Assembly (NCBI RefSeq): GCF_023898315.1
Contig: NC_064617.1
Coordinates: 717,047,202-717,111,201 of the forward strand
From: Schistocerca nitens
Taxonomy: Eukaryota; Arthropoda; Insecta; Orthoptera; Acrididae
DNA: 64,000 nucleotides
Direction: 5' to 3'
A program made the position numbers and the translations under genes. Numbering within the stretch: the first letter of the stretch is position 1; every line of letters begins with the position of its first letter. The notes beneath the pieces were generated by a model. It saw nothing but the letters and a program-made list of their open reading frames with translations. It made no database searches and had not been told where the DNA came from. Shown here piece by piece: positions 33,892 through 44,754 of the stretch.

Positions 33892-35196
33892 ATATGATAC
33901 TGCGTGAAGAGTTTGACAGAGCACTGAAAGATCTAAGCCAAAACAAGGCTCCAGGAGTAGACAACATTCCGTTAGAACTATTGATATCCTGAGCCATGAC
34001 AAAACTCTACCATCTGCTCAGCAAGATGTATGAGACAGGTGAAATACCCTCAGACCTCAGGAAGAATATAATAATTCCAATCCCAAAGAAAGTAAGTGTT
34101 GACAGGTGTGAAAAGTATCAAACTTTCAGTTAATTAAGTCATGACTGCAAAATACTGACATAAATTCCTTACAGACAAATGCAAAAACTAGTAGATGCTG
34201 ACCCCGGGGAAGATCAGTTTGGATTCTGTAGAAATGTTGGAACATGCGAGGCAGTACTGACCCCACGTCTTATCTTAGAAGATAGATTAAGAAAAGGCAA
34301 ATCTACATTTCTAGCATTTGTAGACTTAAGAAAGCTTTTGACAGTGATGACTGGATTACTCTCTTTCAAATTCTGAAGGTGGCAGGGTAAAATACAGGGA
34401 GCGAAAGGCTATTTACAATTTGTACAGAAACCAGGTGGCAGTTATAAGAGTCGAGGGGCATGAAAGGGAAGCAGTGGTTGGGAAGGGAGTGAGATAGGGA
34501 TGCAGCCTATCCCTGATGTTATTCAATCTGTATACTGAGCAAGCACTAAAGGAAACAAAAGTCAAATTTGAAGTAGGAATTAAAATCCATGGAGAAGAAA
34601 TAAATACTATGAGGTTTGCCAATCACATTGTAACTCTGCCTGAGACAGCAAAAGACCTGGAAGAGTAAATGAACAGAGAGGGCAGTGTCTTGAAAGGAGA
34701 ATATAACATGAACATCAACAAAGCAAAATGAGAATAATGGAATGTAGTTGACTTAAATCAGGTGATGCTGAGGGAATCAGATAAGGAAATGAAACACTTA
34801 AAAGTAGCAGATGAGTTTTGCTATTTGGGGAGCGAAACAACTGATGATGGTTGAAGTAGAAAGAATATAAAATGTAGGCTTGCAATGGCAAGGAAAGCAT
34901 TTCAGAAGAAGAGAAATTTGTTAACACCGAGTATAGATTTAAGCATCAGGAAGTCTTTTCTGAAAATATTTTTATGGAGTGTAGCCATGTATGGAAGTGA
35001 AACATGGGTGATAAACAATTTAGACAAGAAAAGGACAGAAACTTTCAAAATGTGGTGCTACAGAAGAATGCTGAAGATTAGATGGGTAGATCACATAACT
35101 AATGAGGAGGTACTGAATAGAAATGGGGAGAAGAGAACTTTGTGACACAACTTGACTAGAAGAAGAGATGGTTGGTAGGACATGTTCTGAGGCATC

Positions 35197-35200
35197 AAGG
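35197..35200. other. gypsy-A left TSD (AAGG)
   Basis: AAGG here and at 49288-49291. Skipping the element rejoins GGCATCAAGGGATCACC, the exact sequence of the RTE relative at 37220-37245 (minus). Confidence 0.92.
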
Positions 35201-35882
35201 TGAAATATGGTTTCCCGGCTGAGACACAAAGTTGAAATATGCTCACTTTTTTTTTTATTTACTAAAATTTGGCATATTTCGTGACAGTACCTTTTCCGTT
35301 AGATGTTTACAAGGTGATATTGGTCTTGGCTTCAGTTGTCTAGTGGAAGTATGATTCCGCAATGCATCTTTGTCGGCTGCAGAAATGACTTGGTTCAATG
35401 TGTTTCCCTCATTTTTGGTGCTTCAAATACCATTTCTTCGAATGTAGTTTCTTCTTAAAGTTTATATAAAAAAAATAGTAACATAATTCAAAATTATTTA
35501 TGACAGCGACCTGCACATTGTTCTACCGTCAACACACACCAAGAGTTAACTGCCGACTGACTATAGTCAAAGACGACTCCAGCGTCAAAGACATTTTACA
35601 CAACACACAAGCTTCCACTTGTAATCAGTCTCTTTGCTATTCTTCGACACATTTACTAATAGTAATCAATATGCTTTCACTCTCAAAAATATAAGTAAAT
35701 TAACATATAATAAGGCAAATTACGAGGGCAGCTCAATAAGTAATGCAACACATTTTTTTCCTCGGCCAATTTTGGTTGAAAAAACCGGAAATTTCTTGTG
35801 GAATATTTTCAAACATTCCCGCTTCATCTCGTATAGTTTCATTGACTTCCGACACGTGGCAGCGCTGTACGGAGCTGTTAAA

Positions 35883-37039
35883 ATGGCGTCTGTAACGAAT
35901 GTGCGTTGCAAACAATGGGCAGTGATCGAGTTTCTTCTGGCGGAAAACCAGGGCATCTCAGATATTCATAGGCGCTTGCAGAATGTCTACGGTGATCTGG
36001 AAGTGGACAAAAGCACGATGAGTCGTTGGGCAAAGCGTGTGTCATCATCGCCGCAAGGTCAAGCAAGACTGTCTGATCTCTCGCGTGCGGGCCGGCCGTG
36101 CACAGCTGTGACTCCTGCAATGGTGGAGCGTGCGAACACACTCATTCGAGATGATCGACGGATCACCATCAAACAACTCAGTGCTCAACTTGACATCTCT
36201 GTTGGTAGTGCTGTCACAATTGTTCACCAGTTGGGATATTCAAAGGTTTGTTCCCGCTGGGTCCCTCGTTGTCTAAAACAACTCAGTGCTCAACTTGACA
36301 TCTCTGTTGGTAGGGCAATTCAGTGCTCAACTTGACATCTCTGTTGGTAGTGCTGTCACAATTGTTCACCAGTTGGGATATTCAAAGGTTTGTTCCCGCT
36401 GGGTCCCTCGTTGTCTAACCGAACACCATAAAGAGCAAAGGAGAACCATCTGTGCAGAATTGCTTGCTAGTCATGTGGCTGAGGGTGACAATTTCTTGTC
36501 AAAGATTGTTACAGGCGATGAAACATGGGTTCATCACTTCGAACCTGAAACAAAACAGCAATCAATGGAGTGGCGCCACACCCACTCCCCTACCAAGAAA
36601 AAGTTTAAAGCCATACCCTCAGCCGGTAAAGTCATGGTTACAGTCTTCTGGGACGCTGAAGGGGTTATTCTGTTCAATGTCCTTCCCCATGGTCAAACGA
36701 TCAACTCTGAAGTGTATTGTGCTACTCTTCAGAAATTGAAGAAACGACTTCAGCGTGTTCGTAGGCACAAAAATCTGAACGAACTTCTCCTTCTTCATGA
36801 CAACGCAAGACCTCACACAAGTCTTCCTCATGCACCCTACAGCCCCGATCTTGCACCGTCAGATTTCCATATGTTTGGCCCAATGAAGGACGCAATCCGT
36901 GGGAGGCACTACGCGGATGATGAAGAAGTTATTGATGCAGTACGACGTTGGCTCCGACATCGACCAGTGGAATGGTACCGTGCAGGCATACAGGCCCTCA
37001 TTTCAAGGTGGCATAAGGCCATAGCATTGAATGGAGATT
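35883..37039 (+). pseudogene. Mariner transposase, duplicated and deleted
   Basis: The start ATG at 35883 gives MASVTNVRCKQWAVIEFLLA. HTH region, LSRAGRP, ITIKQLSAQLDISVGSAV. The segment 36172-36417 repeats the LSAQLDISVG block three times (two long units, one short) and shifts frame. Then FLSKIVTGDETWVHHF (Asp 1), VTVFWDAEG, LLLLHDNARPHTS (Asp 2), YSPDLAPSDFH (Asp 3). Only 20 residues separate Asp 2 and Asp 3 where 34 are usual, an in-frame 42-bp loss. The last codons lie at 39172-39186 beyond the LINE, where a stop follows after four codons. Confidence 0.9.
36172..36417 (+). repeat. Internal tandem duplication in the mariner transposase
   Basis: A block starting CAGTGCTCAACTTGACATCT appears at about 36179, 36284 and 36321. 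The first and third units extend about 100 bp and end in GTCCCTCGTTGTCTA; the middle one is 35-40 bp. Confidence 0.9.
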
Positions 37040-39160
37040 GTTGTTGTTGTGGTCTTCAGTCCTGAGACTGGTTTGATGCAGCTCTCCATGCTACTCTATC
37101 CTGTGCAAGCTTCTTCATCTCCCAGTACCTACTGCAACCTACATCCTTCTGAATCTGCTTAGTGTATGCATCTCTTGGTCTCCCCCTACGATTTTTACCC
37201 TCCACGCTGCCCTCCAATACTAAACTGGTGATCCCTTGATGCCTCAGAACATGTCCTGCCAACCGATCCCTTCTTCTGGTCAAGTTGTGCCACAAACTCC
37301 TCTTCTCCCCAATCCTGTTCAGTACCTCCTCATTAGTTATGTGATCTACCCATCTAATCTTCAGCATTCTTCTATAGCACCACATTTCGAAAGCTTCTAT
37401 TCTCTTCTTGTCCAAACTATTTATCGTCCATGTTTCACTTCCATACATGGCTACACTCCATACAAATACTTTCAGAAAAGACTTCCTGACACTTAAATCT
37501 ATACTCGATGTTAACAAATTTCTCTTCTTCAGAAACGCTTTCCTTGCCATTGCCAGTCTACATTTTATATCCTCTCTACTTCGACCATCATCAGTTATTT
37601 TGCTCCCCAAATAGCAAAACTCCTTTACTACTTTAAGTGTCTCATTTCCTAATCTAATCCCCTCAGCATCACCCGATTTAATTTGACTACATTCCATTAT
37701 CCTCGTTTTGCTTTTGTTGATGTTCATCTTATATCCTCCTTTCAAGACACTGTCCATTCCGTTCAACTGCTCTTCCAAGTCCTTTGCTGTCTCTGACAGA
37801 ATTACAATGTCATCGGCGAACCTCAAAGTTTTTATTTCTTCTCCATGGATTTTAATACCTACTCCGAATTTTTCTTTTGTTTCCTTTACTGCTTGCTCAA
37901 TATACAGATTGAATAACATCGGGGAGAGGCTACAACCCTGTCTTACTCCCTTCCCAACCACTGCCTCCCTTTCATGTCCCTCGACTCTTATTACTGCCAT
38001 CTGGTTTCTGTACAAATTGTAAATAGCCTTTCGCTCCCTGTATTTTACCCCTGCCACCTTTAGAATTTGAAAGAGAGTATTCCAGTCAACATTGTCAAAA
38101 GCTTTCTCTAAGTCTACAAATGCTAGAAACGTAGGTTTGCCTTTCCTTAATCTTTCTTCTAAGATAAGTCGTAAGGTCAGTATTGCCTCACGTGTCCCAG
38201 TATTTCTACGGAATCCAAACTGATCTTTCCCGAGGTCGGCTTCTACTAGTTTTTCCATTCGTCTGTAAAGAATTCGTGTTAGTATTTTGCAGCTGTGGCT
38301 TATTAAACTGATTGTTCGGTAATTCTCACATCTGTCAACATTTGCTTTCTTTGGGATTGGAATTATTATATTCTTCTTGAAGTCTGAGGGTATTTCGCCT
38401 ATTTCATACATCTTGCTCACCAGATGGTAGAGTTTTGTCAGGACGGGCTCTCCCAAGGCCGTCAGTAGTTCCAATGGAATGTTGTCTACTCCGGGGGCCT
38501 TGTTTCGACTCAGGTCTTTCAGTGCTCTGTCAAACTCTTCACGCAGTATCATATCTCCCATTTCATCTTCATCTACATCCTCTTCCATTTCCATAATATT
38601 GTCCTCAAGTACATCGCCCTTGTATAGACCCTCTATATACTCCTTCCACCTTTCTGCTTTCCCTTCTTTGCTTAGAACTGGGTTTCCATCTGAGCTCTTG
38701 ATGTTCATACAAGTGGTTCTCTTATCTCCAAAGGTCTCTTTAATTTTCCTGTAGGCAGTATCTATCTTACCCCTAGTAAGATAAGCCTCTACATCCTTAC
38801 ATTTGTCCTCTAGCCATCCCTGCTTAGCCATTTTGCACTTCCTGTCGATCTCATTTTTGAGACGTTTGTATTCCTTTTTGCCTGCTTCATTTACTGCATT
38901 TTTATATTTTCTCCTTTCATCAATTAAATTCAATATTCCTTCTGTTACCCAAGGATTTCTACTAGCCCTCGTCTTTTTACCTACTTGATCCTCTGCTGCC
39001 TTCACTACTTCATCCCTCAAAGCTACCCATTCTTCTTCTACTGTATTTCTTTCCCCCATTCCTGTCAATTGTTCCCTTATGCTCTCCCTGAAACTCTGTA
39101 CAACCTCTGGTTCTTTCAGTTTATCCAGGTCCCATCTCCTTAAATTCCCACCTTTTTGCA
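37040..39160 (-). mobile_element. RTE LINE copy, 5' truncated, 11-bp TSD, RT frame open
   Basis: The TSD GAATGGAGATT occurs at 37029-37039 and 39161-39171. The 3' end (minus) is ACCACAACAACAAC. The copy lacks the 5' region and endonuclease. It is the same family as LINE-D (30589-49481), but without stops, so it is far younger. Its insertion in the mariner is the innermost level of the nest. Confidence 0.95.
37056..39068 (-). CDS. RTE reverse transcriptase ORF (5'-truncated copy, uninterrupted)
   Basis: The frame is open from the truncation point 39160 to the stop at 37056; the first ATG gives 670 residues. RT blocks: LKDLSRNKAPGVDNIPLELL, IIPIPKKANVDRCENYR, KDQFGFRRNTGTREAI, FLAFVDLEKAFDNVDW (Asp 1), VRQGCSLSPMLFNLYIE, LRFADDIVILSE (catalytic FADD), NINKSKTRIM. 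The C-terminal region contains YGSETWTIN, RRMLKIRWVDHITNEEVL and GRPRDAYTKQI, typical of RTE-like LINEs. Without endonuclease and promoter this copy cannot be autonomous, but the polymerase could still be functional if expressed. All visible catalytic residues are present. Confidence 0.93.
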   Translation of the reverse strand: MTGMGERNTVEEEWVALRDEVVKAAEDQVGKKTRASRNPWVTEGILNLIDERRKYKNAVNEAGKKEYKRLKNEIDRKCKMAKQGWLEDKCKDVEAYLTRGKIDTAYRKIKETFGDKRTTCMNIKSSDGNPVLSKEGKAERWKEYIEGLYKGDVLEDNIMEMEEDVDEDEMGDMILREEFDRALKDLSRNKAPGVDNIPLELLTALGEPVLTKLYHLVSKMYEIGEIPSDFKKNIIIPIPKKANVDRCENYRTISLISHSCKILTRILYRRMEKLVEADLGKDQFGFRRNTGTREAILTLRLILEERLRKGKPTFLAFVDLEKAFDNVDWNTLFQILKVAGVKYRERKAIYNLYRNQMAVIRVEGHEREAVVGKGVRQGCSLSPMLFNLYIEQAVKETKEKFGVGIKIHGEEIKTLRFADDIVILSETAKDLEEQLNGMDSVLKGGYKMNINKSKTRIMECSQIKSGDAEGIRLGNETLKVVKEFCYLGSKITDDGRSREDIKCRLAMARKAFLKKRNLLTSSIDLSVRKSFLKVFVWSVAMYGSETWTINSLDKKRIEAFEMWCYRRMLKIRWVDHITNEEVLNRIGEKRSLWHNLTRRRDRLAGHVLRHQGITSLVLEGSVEGKNRRGRPRDAYTKQIQKDVGCSRYWEMKKLAQDRVAWRAASNQSQD

Positions 39161-39394
39161 GAATGGAGATTACGTTGAAAAATAGTGTTGTGTAGCTAAA
39201 AGATTGAGGAATAACCTGGTGTATTTCAATGCTGAATAAAACAACCCCTGTTTCAGAAAAAAAATGTGTTGCATTATTTATTGAACTGCCCTCGTATAAT
39301 TAAAAAAATTCTGACAAAAAATATAAGAAAACATTTACAATTTGGTATCGACAAATCCGGTAAAAAAAATAACACATCTCCCAGATCCATTACA

Positions 39395-40449
39395 ACCGCT
39401 CCCCAGGGCTTTTGTTGTTATGAACATATACAACAAAATCCCGACCACTCTCAGTAATGGATCTGTATTACACAATTAGTACATTAATGATGCAGTCTGA
39501 TAACCTCTTCCAAATTTGGACTCTTTGAATCTGTGGATTTGTTACTGGCTGTTGTTGCAATGATTCTTCCCCATCAATCGCATACACTAAAAATTCAAGT
39601 AAAGAAATTATTTGACATGACAAATATACATGGTATAAAACATACATGAGAAATATTCTAACATACAGCATACAGATTGAAAATAATAGAAAGGTAAAAC
39701 TCATTTCCTAGAATAAGATTTAAATTTTTTTTATATTAATGTTAATTTCATTATGCTTACATATTGTACAGTAAAAATGATACTGGACATATATAGTGTA
39801 GTGTTTTTTTTTCTATATATTTGCCTCTTATATATTTTTACTTCTGATTTTCTTTTTTTAATTTTTTTTTTACTCGTTTTTTTTTCCCCTCCCCCCCTTA
39901 TGATTTTCTTTTTGCTTATGATTTTCTTCTTTTAGTACAGCTAAAGGTACATCAGTATTATCTAAATTTTTTGCAATTATTTATGTACACTTGCCTCTCT
40001 ACTACAATATTACTACAAGTCACATTCTTGTGAAGAGTACTTTCGCTCCCCACAACATCAGTATAAACAACAGTAAATTGCTCATATATCATGAGGCTTT
40101 ATCTAAAATTGTTTTTGAAACTTATACCTTTGCATGCATGTCCTCACATGCATGCCTTCACCCACAGGGAAGACTTAGCTTCCAAAAATTAGAAAAATTC
40201 AGAAATGCTCACTAGGGAGACTCTTTTTTTTTGTAAAAAAGTAAAAATAAATCTTTCTCTCATTCTTTGTTACAACAGTGTTTTTTCATCAGTTTCATTT
40301 AACATGTGACTTCAAATTATTAATTTATACATGCAAATATACATACTTGCTTGTACATGTAGTTTTGGTCTAACAAGCATATTCCAGTGGAGGACTTTTG
40401 TTTTAGATGATAATAGGTTATTTAAATTTTGAAATTATGATTTCTGTTT
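39395..40449 (-). other. gypsy-A 3' internal non-coding region
   Basis: Very AT-rich, with T-runs near 39850-39940. No envelope-like ORF is recognised. The minus-strand segment nearest the LTR is the candidate polypurine tract. Confidence 0.5.
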
Positions 40450-41380
40450 TTATAGTTTCGAAGAGACAACATTCCTGAGACCAAATAATTTCTTTGACTT
40501 AGGATACACCAAATGGTAAGCATTAGGGTGTGGATTTTCTATGAATTCAAAAGGCCCAATATAAATATCAAAGAATTTTTTAATTTCTGAAGTTAACATT
40601 TTTGATTTTTCATGAGATTTGACCAGAACAAGATCCCCAATTTTGAAAGTGGTTAATTTTACCCTATTGTTATGTCTTTTATTCCTCTTTTCCCCTTGTT
40701 TCCTCATAATTTCCCTGACAATATCTTCTCTCTTTTGCATAGTTAAAGGTGTACATTTAGGAAATTCAATAAGTTCTGATATAAGATTTGGAGGTCTAAT
40801 ATTAAACATAATCTCATACGGTGAAAATCCTGTGGAACTACGTTGTAGGCTATTCATAATATCTTCAAAATTTCGAATGTGCTCAAACCAGGTTGGATGT
40901 TTATACCTACAATAGGTTCTACAAAGTCTCCCAATTTCCCTCATATATCTTTCTGCAGGATTGGTGGATGGAGAATAAACAGATATAAGTATGTGCTTCA
41001 ATTTTGATCTTTCAATAAACTTTTTCCAAATTAAGAGGTGAACTGTGAACCATTATCTGATAATATAGCTTTTGTTTTACCCACCTGTGCGAAATAATCC
41101 CTTTCAATTTTTATTATAATTTCATGGCTAGTAGCTTTTTTCACTGGATATAGTTTAATTAATTTTGAAAATACATCTACCATAACAAATATGTAACAGT
41201 GACCACCTTTACTCTTTGGTAACATTTCATATAAGTCCACTGCGATAAGATCTAAAGGTTTTTCTGGAATAATGTTTTGCATCTCTCCACCACATCTTTG
41301 ATTGCTCACTTTAACTCTCTGACATTTGTCACAGGATGCCAATTCTTTTCTTACCTTCTTTCCAATATTGTAAAAATAAA
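40450..41380 (-). pseudogene. gypsy-A integrase, frameshifted
   Basis: Upstream part 41031-41342: CDKCQRVKVSNQRCGG (HHCC end), IAVDLYEMLPKS (Asp 1), MVDVFSKLIKLYPVKKATS, AILSDNGSQFTS (Asp 2). After a frameshift near 41005-41030, 40450-41001: SVYSPSTNPAERYMREIGRL (Glu), HIRNFEDIMNSL, FKIGDLVLVK and YIGPFEFIE, a GPY/F-type module. Catalytic D, D and E are all present; the frame break inactivates it. Confidence 0.88.
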
Positions 41381-41564
41381 CATTTTCTTGTATCTTTTGA
41401 ATGCACTTCTGTATCCCACAATGACCTAAACTTTCATGTATGTAAATGATCAGCTTATCAGCATCTGCCTCTGGCCAACACAGTTTCCAATTAGAATCTA
41501 CATCTGTTCTCCGAAATAAAATCCCCTTATGTAATTTGTAAAATTTATCAAGTTTCTCATACCC

Positions 41565-42250
41565 CTACTTGCCTAAACCTTCTTTGATTAATTTCCAACT
41601 CTGATCCAAATTTTGATTTTTTCTAATTTTGTTACACATAGCTCTAATTGTTTTCTCATTTTCCACCCCTTTCAAGTATCTAATTTTAAATTGCTTTTCC
41701 TCCTCTTGTTCAAAAATCTCCTTTTCTCCCCCAATTGGTAACCTTGAAAGTGAATCAGCTACTACATTCTCAGAACCTTTTATGTGTTTGATTTCAAAGT
41801 CGAACTGTTGCAGAAATATTGCCCATCTGGTCAATATACTGTGGTATAATTTGCACTCTTGTAAGTAACTCAAAGCTTTGTGATCCATAAATACTATGGT
41901 TTTATGTCCAATAAGATAAATTCTAAATTTTGTAAAAGCCCAATTACTTGCCAAAAGTTCCTTCTCTGTGACTATAATTTTTTTCATGCTTGAGCACCAT
42001 TCTGCTTGCAAATGCTATGGTACAATGTATCTTAACTCCATTTTCTACTCTTTCTTAAAATAAGTCTGCTCCAAGCCCATAATTACTGCTATCAGTGTTC
42101 AAACAAAATGGTAAATTAAAATCAGGTCTGTGTAATAAGTGTTGCTTCCTCAACTCTTGCTTAATTTTATCAAACTCTTCCTGACAACTTTTATCCCAAA
42201 TCCAAACAGTGTTTTTCTTAAGTAACTGACTTAAACATGGTGCATTCAGA
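41565..42250 (-). pseudogene. gypsy-A RNase H and connection
   Basis: 42055-42240: WDKSCQEEFDKIKQEL, FCLNTDSSNYGLGADLF (Asp of RNase H). After two lesions near 42000-42055: TEKELLASNWAFTKFRIYL, GHKTIVFMDHKALSYL, ILTRWAIFLQQFDFEI, SENVVADSLSRLP. It degrades the RNA strand of the hybrid during element replication. Frame breaks at about 42260, 42050 and 41560. Confidence 0.87.
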
Positions 42251-42256
42251 CTCTGA

Positions 42257-43444
42257 TCACTTATGTTTTCGGTAATAACCGCATAACCCAAAGAACGACT
42301 TTAATTGTTTTTTAGTCTTAGGAATAGGAATTTCTGAAATTGCTTTAATTTTTTCTGGATCTGCCAAAATTCCCTTGTCTGTGACAACATGACCCAAAAA
42401 TTTTAATTCAGAAACTGCAAATTTACATTTCTCTAATTTCAATGTCATCCCCCCTTTTCTAAGTTTTTCACAAACTGACTTCAAAATCGAAAAATGTTCC
42501 TCCCAATTTTGCCCTGTAACCAAAATGTCATCTACATAAATTATCAGTTTAGATGCAAGTTCTTGCCCCAGTACATGATCCAAAGCTCTTATACATTCGG
42601 AAACAGAAGAATTTAATCCAAATGGCACAACACAATATTGGTAACTCTTACCACTGTACAAGAAAGCAGTATATTTCCTAGAATTAACCGAAAGTGGTAC
42701 CTGATGAAAACCCGAAGTTAGATCCAAACTTGACATATATTTTATATCTGTAAATTTATAGAGTAACTCATTGATATTTTCAGGATGGCCTGTCTGTCTG
42801 AACAAAATTTTGTTTAAGTGTCTAGAGTCCAAAACCAATCTTACTCCACCATCTTTTTTCGAAACTACTACTAGAGGATTATTATATGCACTGATACTCC
42901 TTTGTATTATATTACATCCTTCCATCTTTTTTAGCTCTTGCTCAACAGCAGGTCTTTTTGATATTGCAATACTGTATGGTTTTATGAAAAATGGTTCATG
43001 AGGTTTTATCTGAAGCTCACACTGATAACCCTTTACCCTACCAGGTATGTCACTGAAAACATCACTGTATTCCCACAGCAGATTTTCTAACTGTTGTTTT
43101 TGCTCCCCAGATAAATTTTGTGTTTCTGAAATTTTCAGATTTACTAAATTCCCAAATTCAACTTCATCAGTATCAAATCTATGAGTTTCAATATTCTCCA
43201 ATCTATTTACTTTTAGTAAATTGATACTGTCAAAATTTCCATTACTCTGATCACCAAGTGTGTTCACAAAATTTGTCTGAATGTATTCCCTTTCACTAGT
43301 TTCTATCAAAAGTTTTCTTCCAACCCAATCAAATGCTGTATTTACTTTTACTATCCAATTCAAACCCAAAAGAAAATCCTCATTAAATTCCTGAATTACA
43401 AAACATCCATGTGTGAACAACTTGCCTTCAATTAAAAATGTCAC
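42257..43444 (-). pseudogene. gypsy-A reverse transcriptase
   Basis: A 395-codon open part contains the end of the protease/linker (FLLGLNWI), the fingers (FIKPYSIAISKRP, YNNPLVVVSKKDGGVRLVLD), DLTSGFHQVPLS (Asp 1), VVPFGLNSSVSECIRAL, IIYVDDILVT (catalytic YVDD intact) and the thumb (FLGHVVTDKGI, LKSFFGLCGYYR). Frameshifts at both ends (about 43440 and 42265) separate it from protease and RNase H. Confidence 0.92.
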
Positions 43445-44045
43445 TAAAGCCTGGATTTTTTACCAATTTACTGCTCTTCCCAGTAGCACCTTTTATCTTT
43501 ACCCCAACAACTGGCATTTCAACATAATCTTTCCCCACTTTCAATTTCTTGCTTAACCTTTCAGATATTCCCGAGATCTCACTTCCTGTATCAATTAAAC
43601 ATTTACCAATCCATGACCCAATTTGAACTTTTATATAAGGACTGCAAAATTGATCACTTTTCTCAGAACCTGTATCCTCATGTAATAAATCACTTTCAAT
43701 TTCCCCAAACCTATACTTATCAGAATCATATGGTATATCATTACATGTATTATTTGTCACAGTTATAAAATATGCCCAAGATACAAAATTCTCATTAGTA
43801 CTCTCTATTATCTCAAATAGCCAAGAATTTTCATCCAAATCACATTGTATACTATTGAAGTACTTATCTTTCAGCTTTTCAAAAAGAAAATATCTCATCT
43901 TTTTCCACCACTCAGGACATACAGTTTCACATACATTAATAAGCATCTTTCTAAAGTTGTTGTCAAAAGAAATAGTTTCACTGTTCAGCCATAGATTCAT
44001 AAGAAATGTGTTTGTGTGTGTCATTAGTATCTGTAAAAGTTTCAC
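43428..44045 (-). pseudogene. gypsy-A aspartic protease region
   Basis: The conserved core GKCLIDTGSEISGIS holds the catalytic D-T-G (about 43580-43620), followed by the flap/second-half block VEMPVVGVKIKGATG. The protease processes Gag-Pol. The upstream 130 residues are an unassigned acidic spacer. Frameshift into RT near 43440. Confidence 0.85.
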
Positions 44046-44750
44046 TTAGGCTAGAAGTTATACATGTGTCATCATTATTTGTGTAGTCAGATTCTTTACC
44101 AACAACATCAAAATTCACGCTTATACATACACACAGCTTGTGAGCCTTATTCATCCTGGTAACATCCCTGGGAATTTCAATAACATTTTCACTATTTAAT
44201 CCATTTTCAACCATGTGTATACCCAACTCCCTATTTAAACTAATGAAATACCTTTCCTCAACATCATCATCAATACCATTACCATCATTATCAACTTTAT
44301 CATCAACATCATTATCATTATACATATTCAGGTCATACACATTCAAATTATCCCCCAAAATATAAATTCCCCTTTCTTAAGTTACCAGATCCCTTTCACC
44401 AATATTTTCATTCTCACAGCATGCATTCTCTCTTTCATTCACACATGTCTCCGAACTACTACAAATTACATCATCTGACAAAATGTTCTTTTCTGCCCAA
44501 GTGTAAAACTCTGTTAAATTAAATGAATCACAATTACTTTTATCTACTGTATATTCTTGTGTACTGAAAATTTTATCTTTATCAATATCATCATTATTTT
44601 CCTCTTGAAATTTCTTCAATAAGTAACAACTAATAACCTCATGTGATAGCTTAGGTTTGGAACTGTCATGTTTGGGTTTATGATAGTCACATCCATTGGT
44701 CCTTTCATCATGTTACGGACCTTCAAGGGGGCGTCTACTCATTTTTTATT
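44046..44750 (-). pseudogene. gypsy-A gag-pol spacer, acidic
   Basis: Frames 43978-44358 and 44377-44619 are rich in Asp, Asn and Glu (NDNDVDDKVDNDGNGIDDDV) with no known domain. A comparable acidic region is present in gypsy-C at 62615-62980. A stop separates the two frames. Confidence 0.55.
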
Positions 44751-44754
44751 TCCT

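Larger units (their letters stand above)
33300..35200 (+). pseudogene. LINE-D reverse transcriptase, stop-ridden, with an internal duplication
   Basis: Collinear with the intact ORF at 37056-39068: WVDLRDEIVKAADDHVGKKM, EEFDRALKDLSQNKAPGVDN, the FGFCRNVGTCEAVL block, FLAFVDL (first catalytic Asp), FADD replaced by FANH-like sequence near 34615, and the C-terminal VAMYGSETWVIN and RRMLKIRWVDHITNEEVL. At least eight stops or shifts. A 69-bp in-frame duplication lies at 33754-33891. Truncated at 35200 by gypsy-A. Confidence 0.85.
35723..39294 (+). mobile_element. Mariner (DD34D type) in the LTR, itself split by an RTE LINE
   Basis: TIRs are CGAGGGCAGCTCAATAAGTA at the left and its near-complement (CGAGGGCAGTTCAATAAATA reversed) at the right end. 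TA flanks at 35721-35722 and 39295-39296. Without the LINE the length is about 1440 bp. The transposase relic has an internal duplication and a 14-codon deletion. Confidence 0.92.
35201..39394 (-). repeat. gypsy-A 3' LTR (left), split by mariner
   Basis: LTR sequence 35201-35722 and 39297-39394 flanks the mariner composite, TA duplicated. In element orientation this LTR follows a purine-rich stretch (CCCTGGGGAGCGGT just outside 39394), a plausible polypurine tract. Confidence 0.92.

Noticed and set aside
35923..36200. Overlapping minus-strand frames in the mariner and other elements (for example 35878-36141)
   Set aside because: They are shadows of the transposase frame, with no domain of their own.
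39753..39935. Hydrophobic 60-aa plus-strand frame in the gypsy-A 3' region
   Set aside because: It arises from T-rich DNA on the strand opposite to the element; no membrane-protein family is recognised and no env-like gene is supported.
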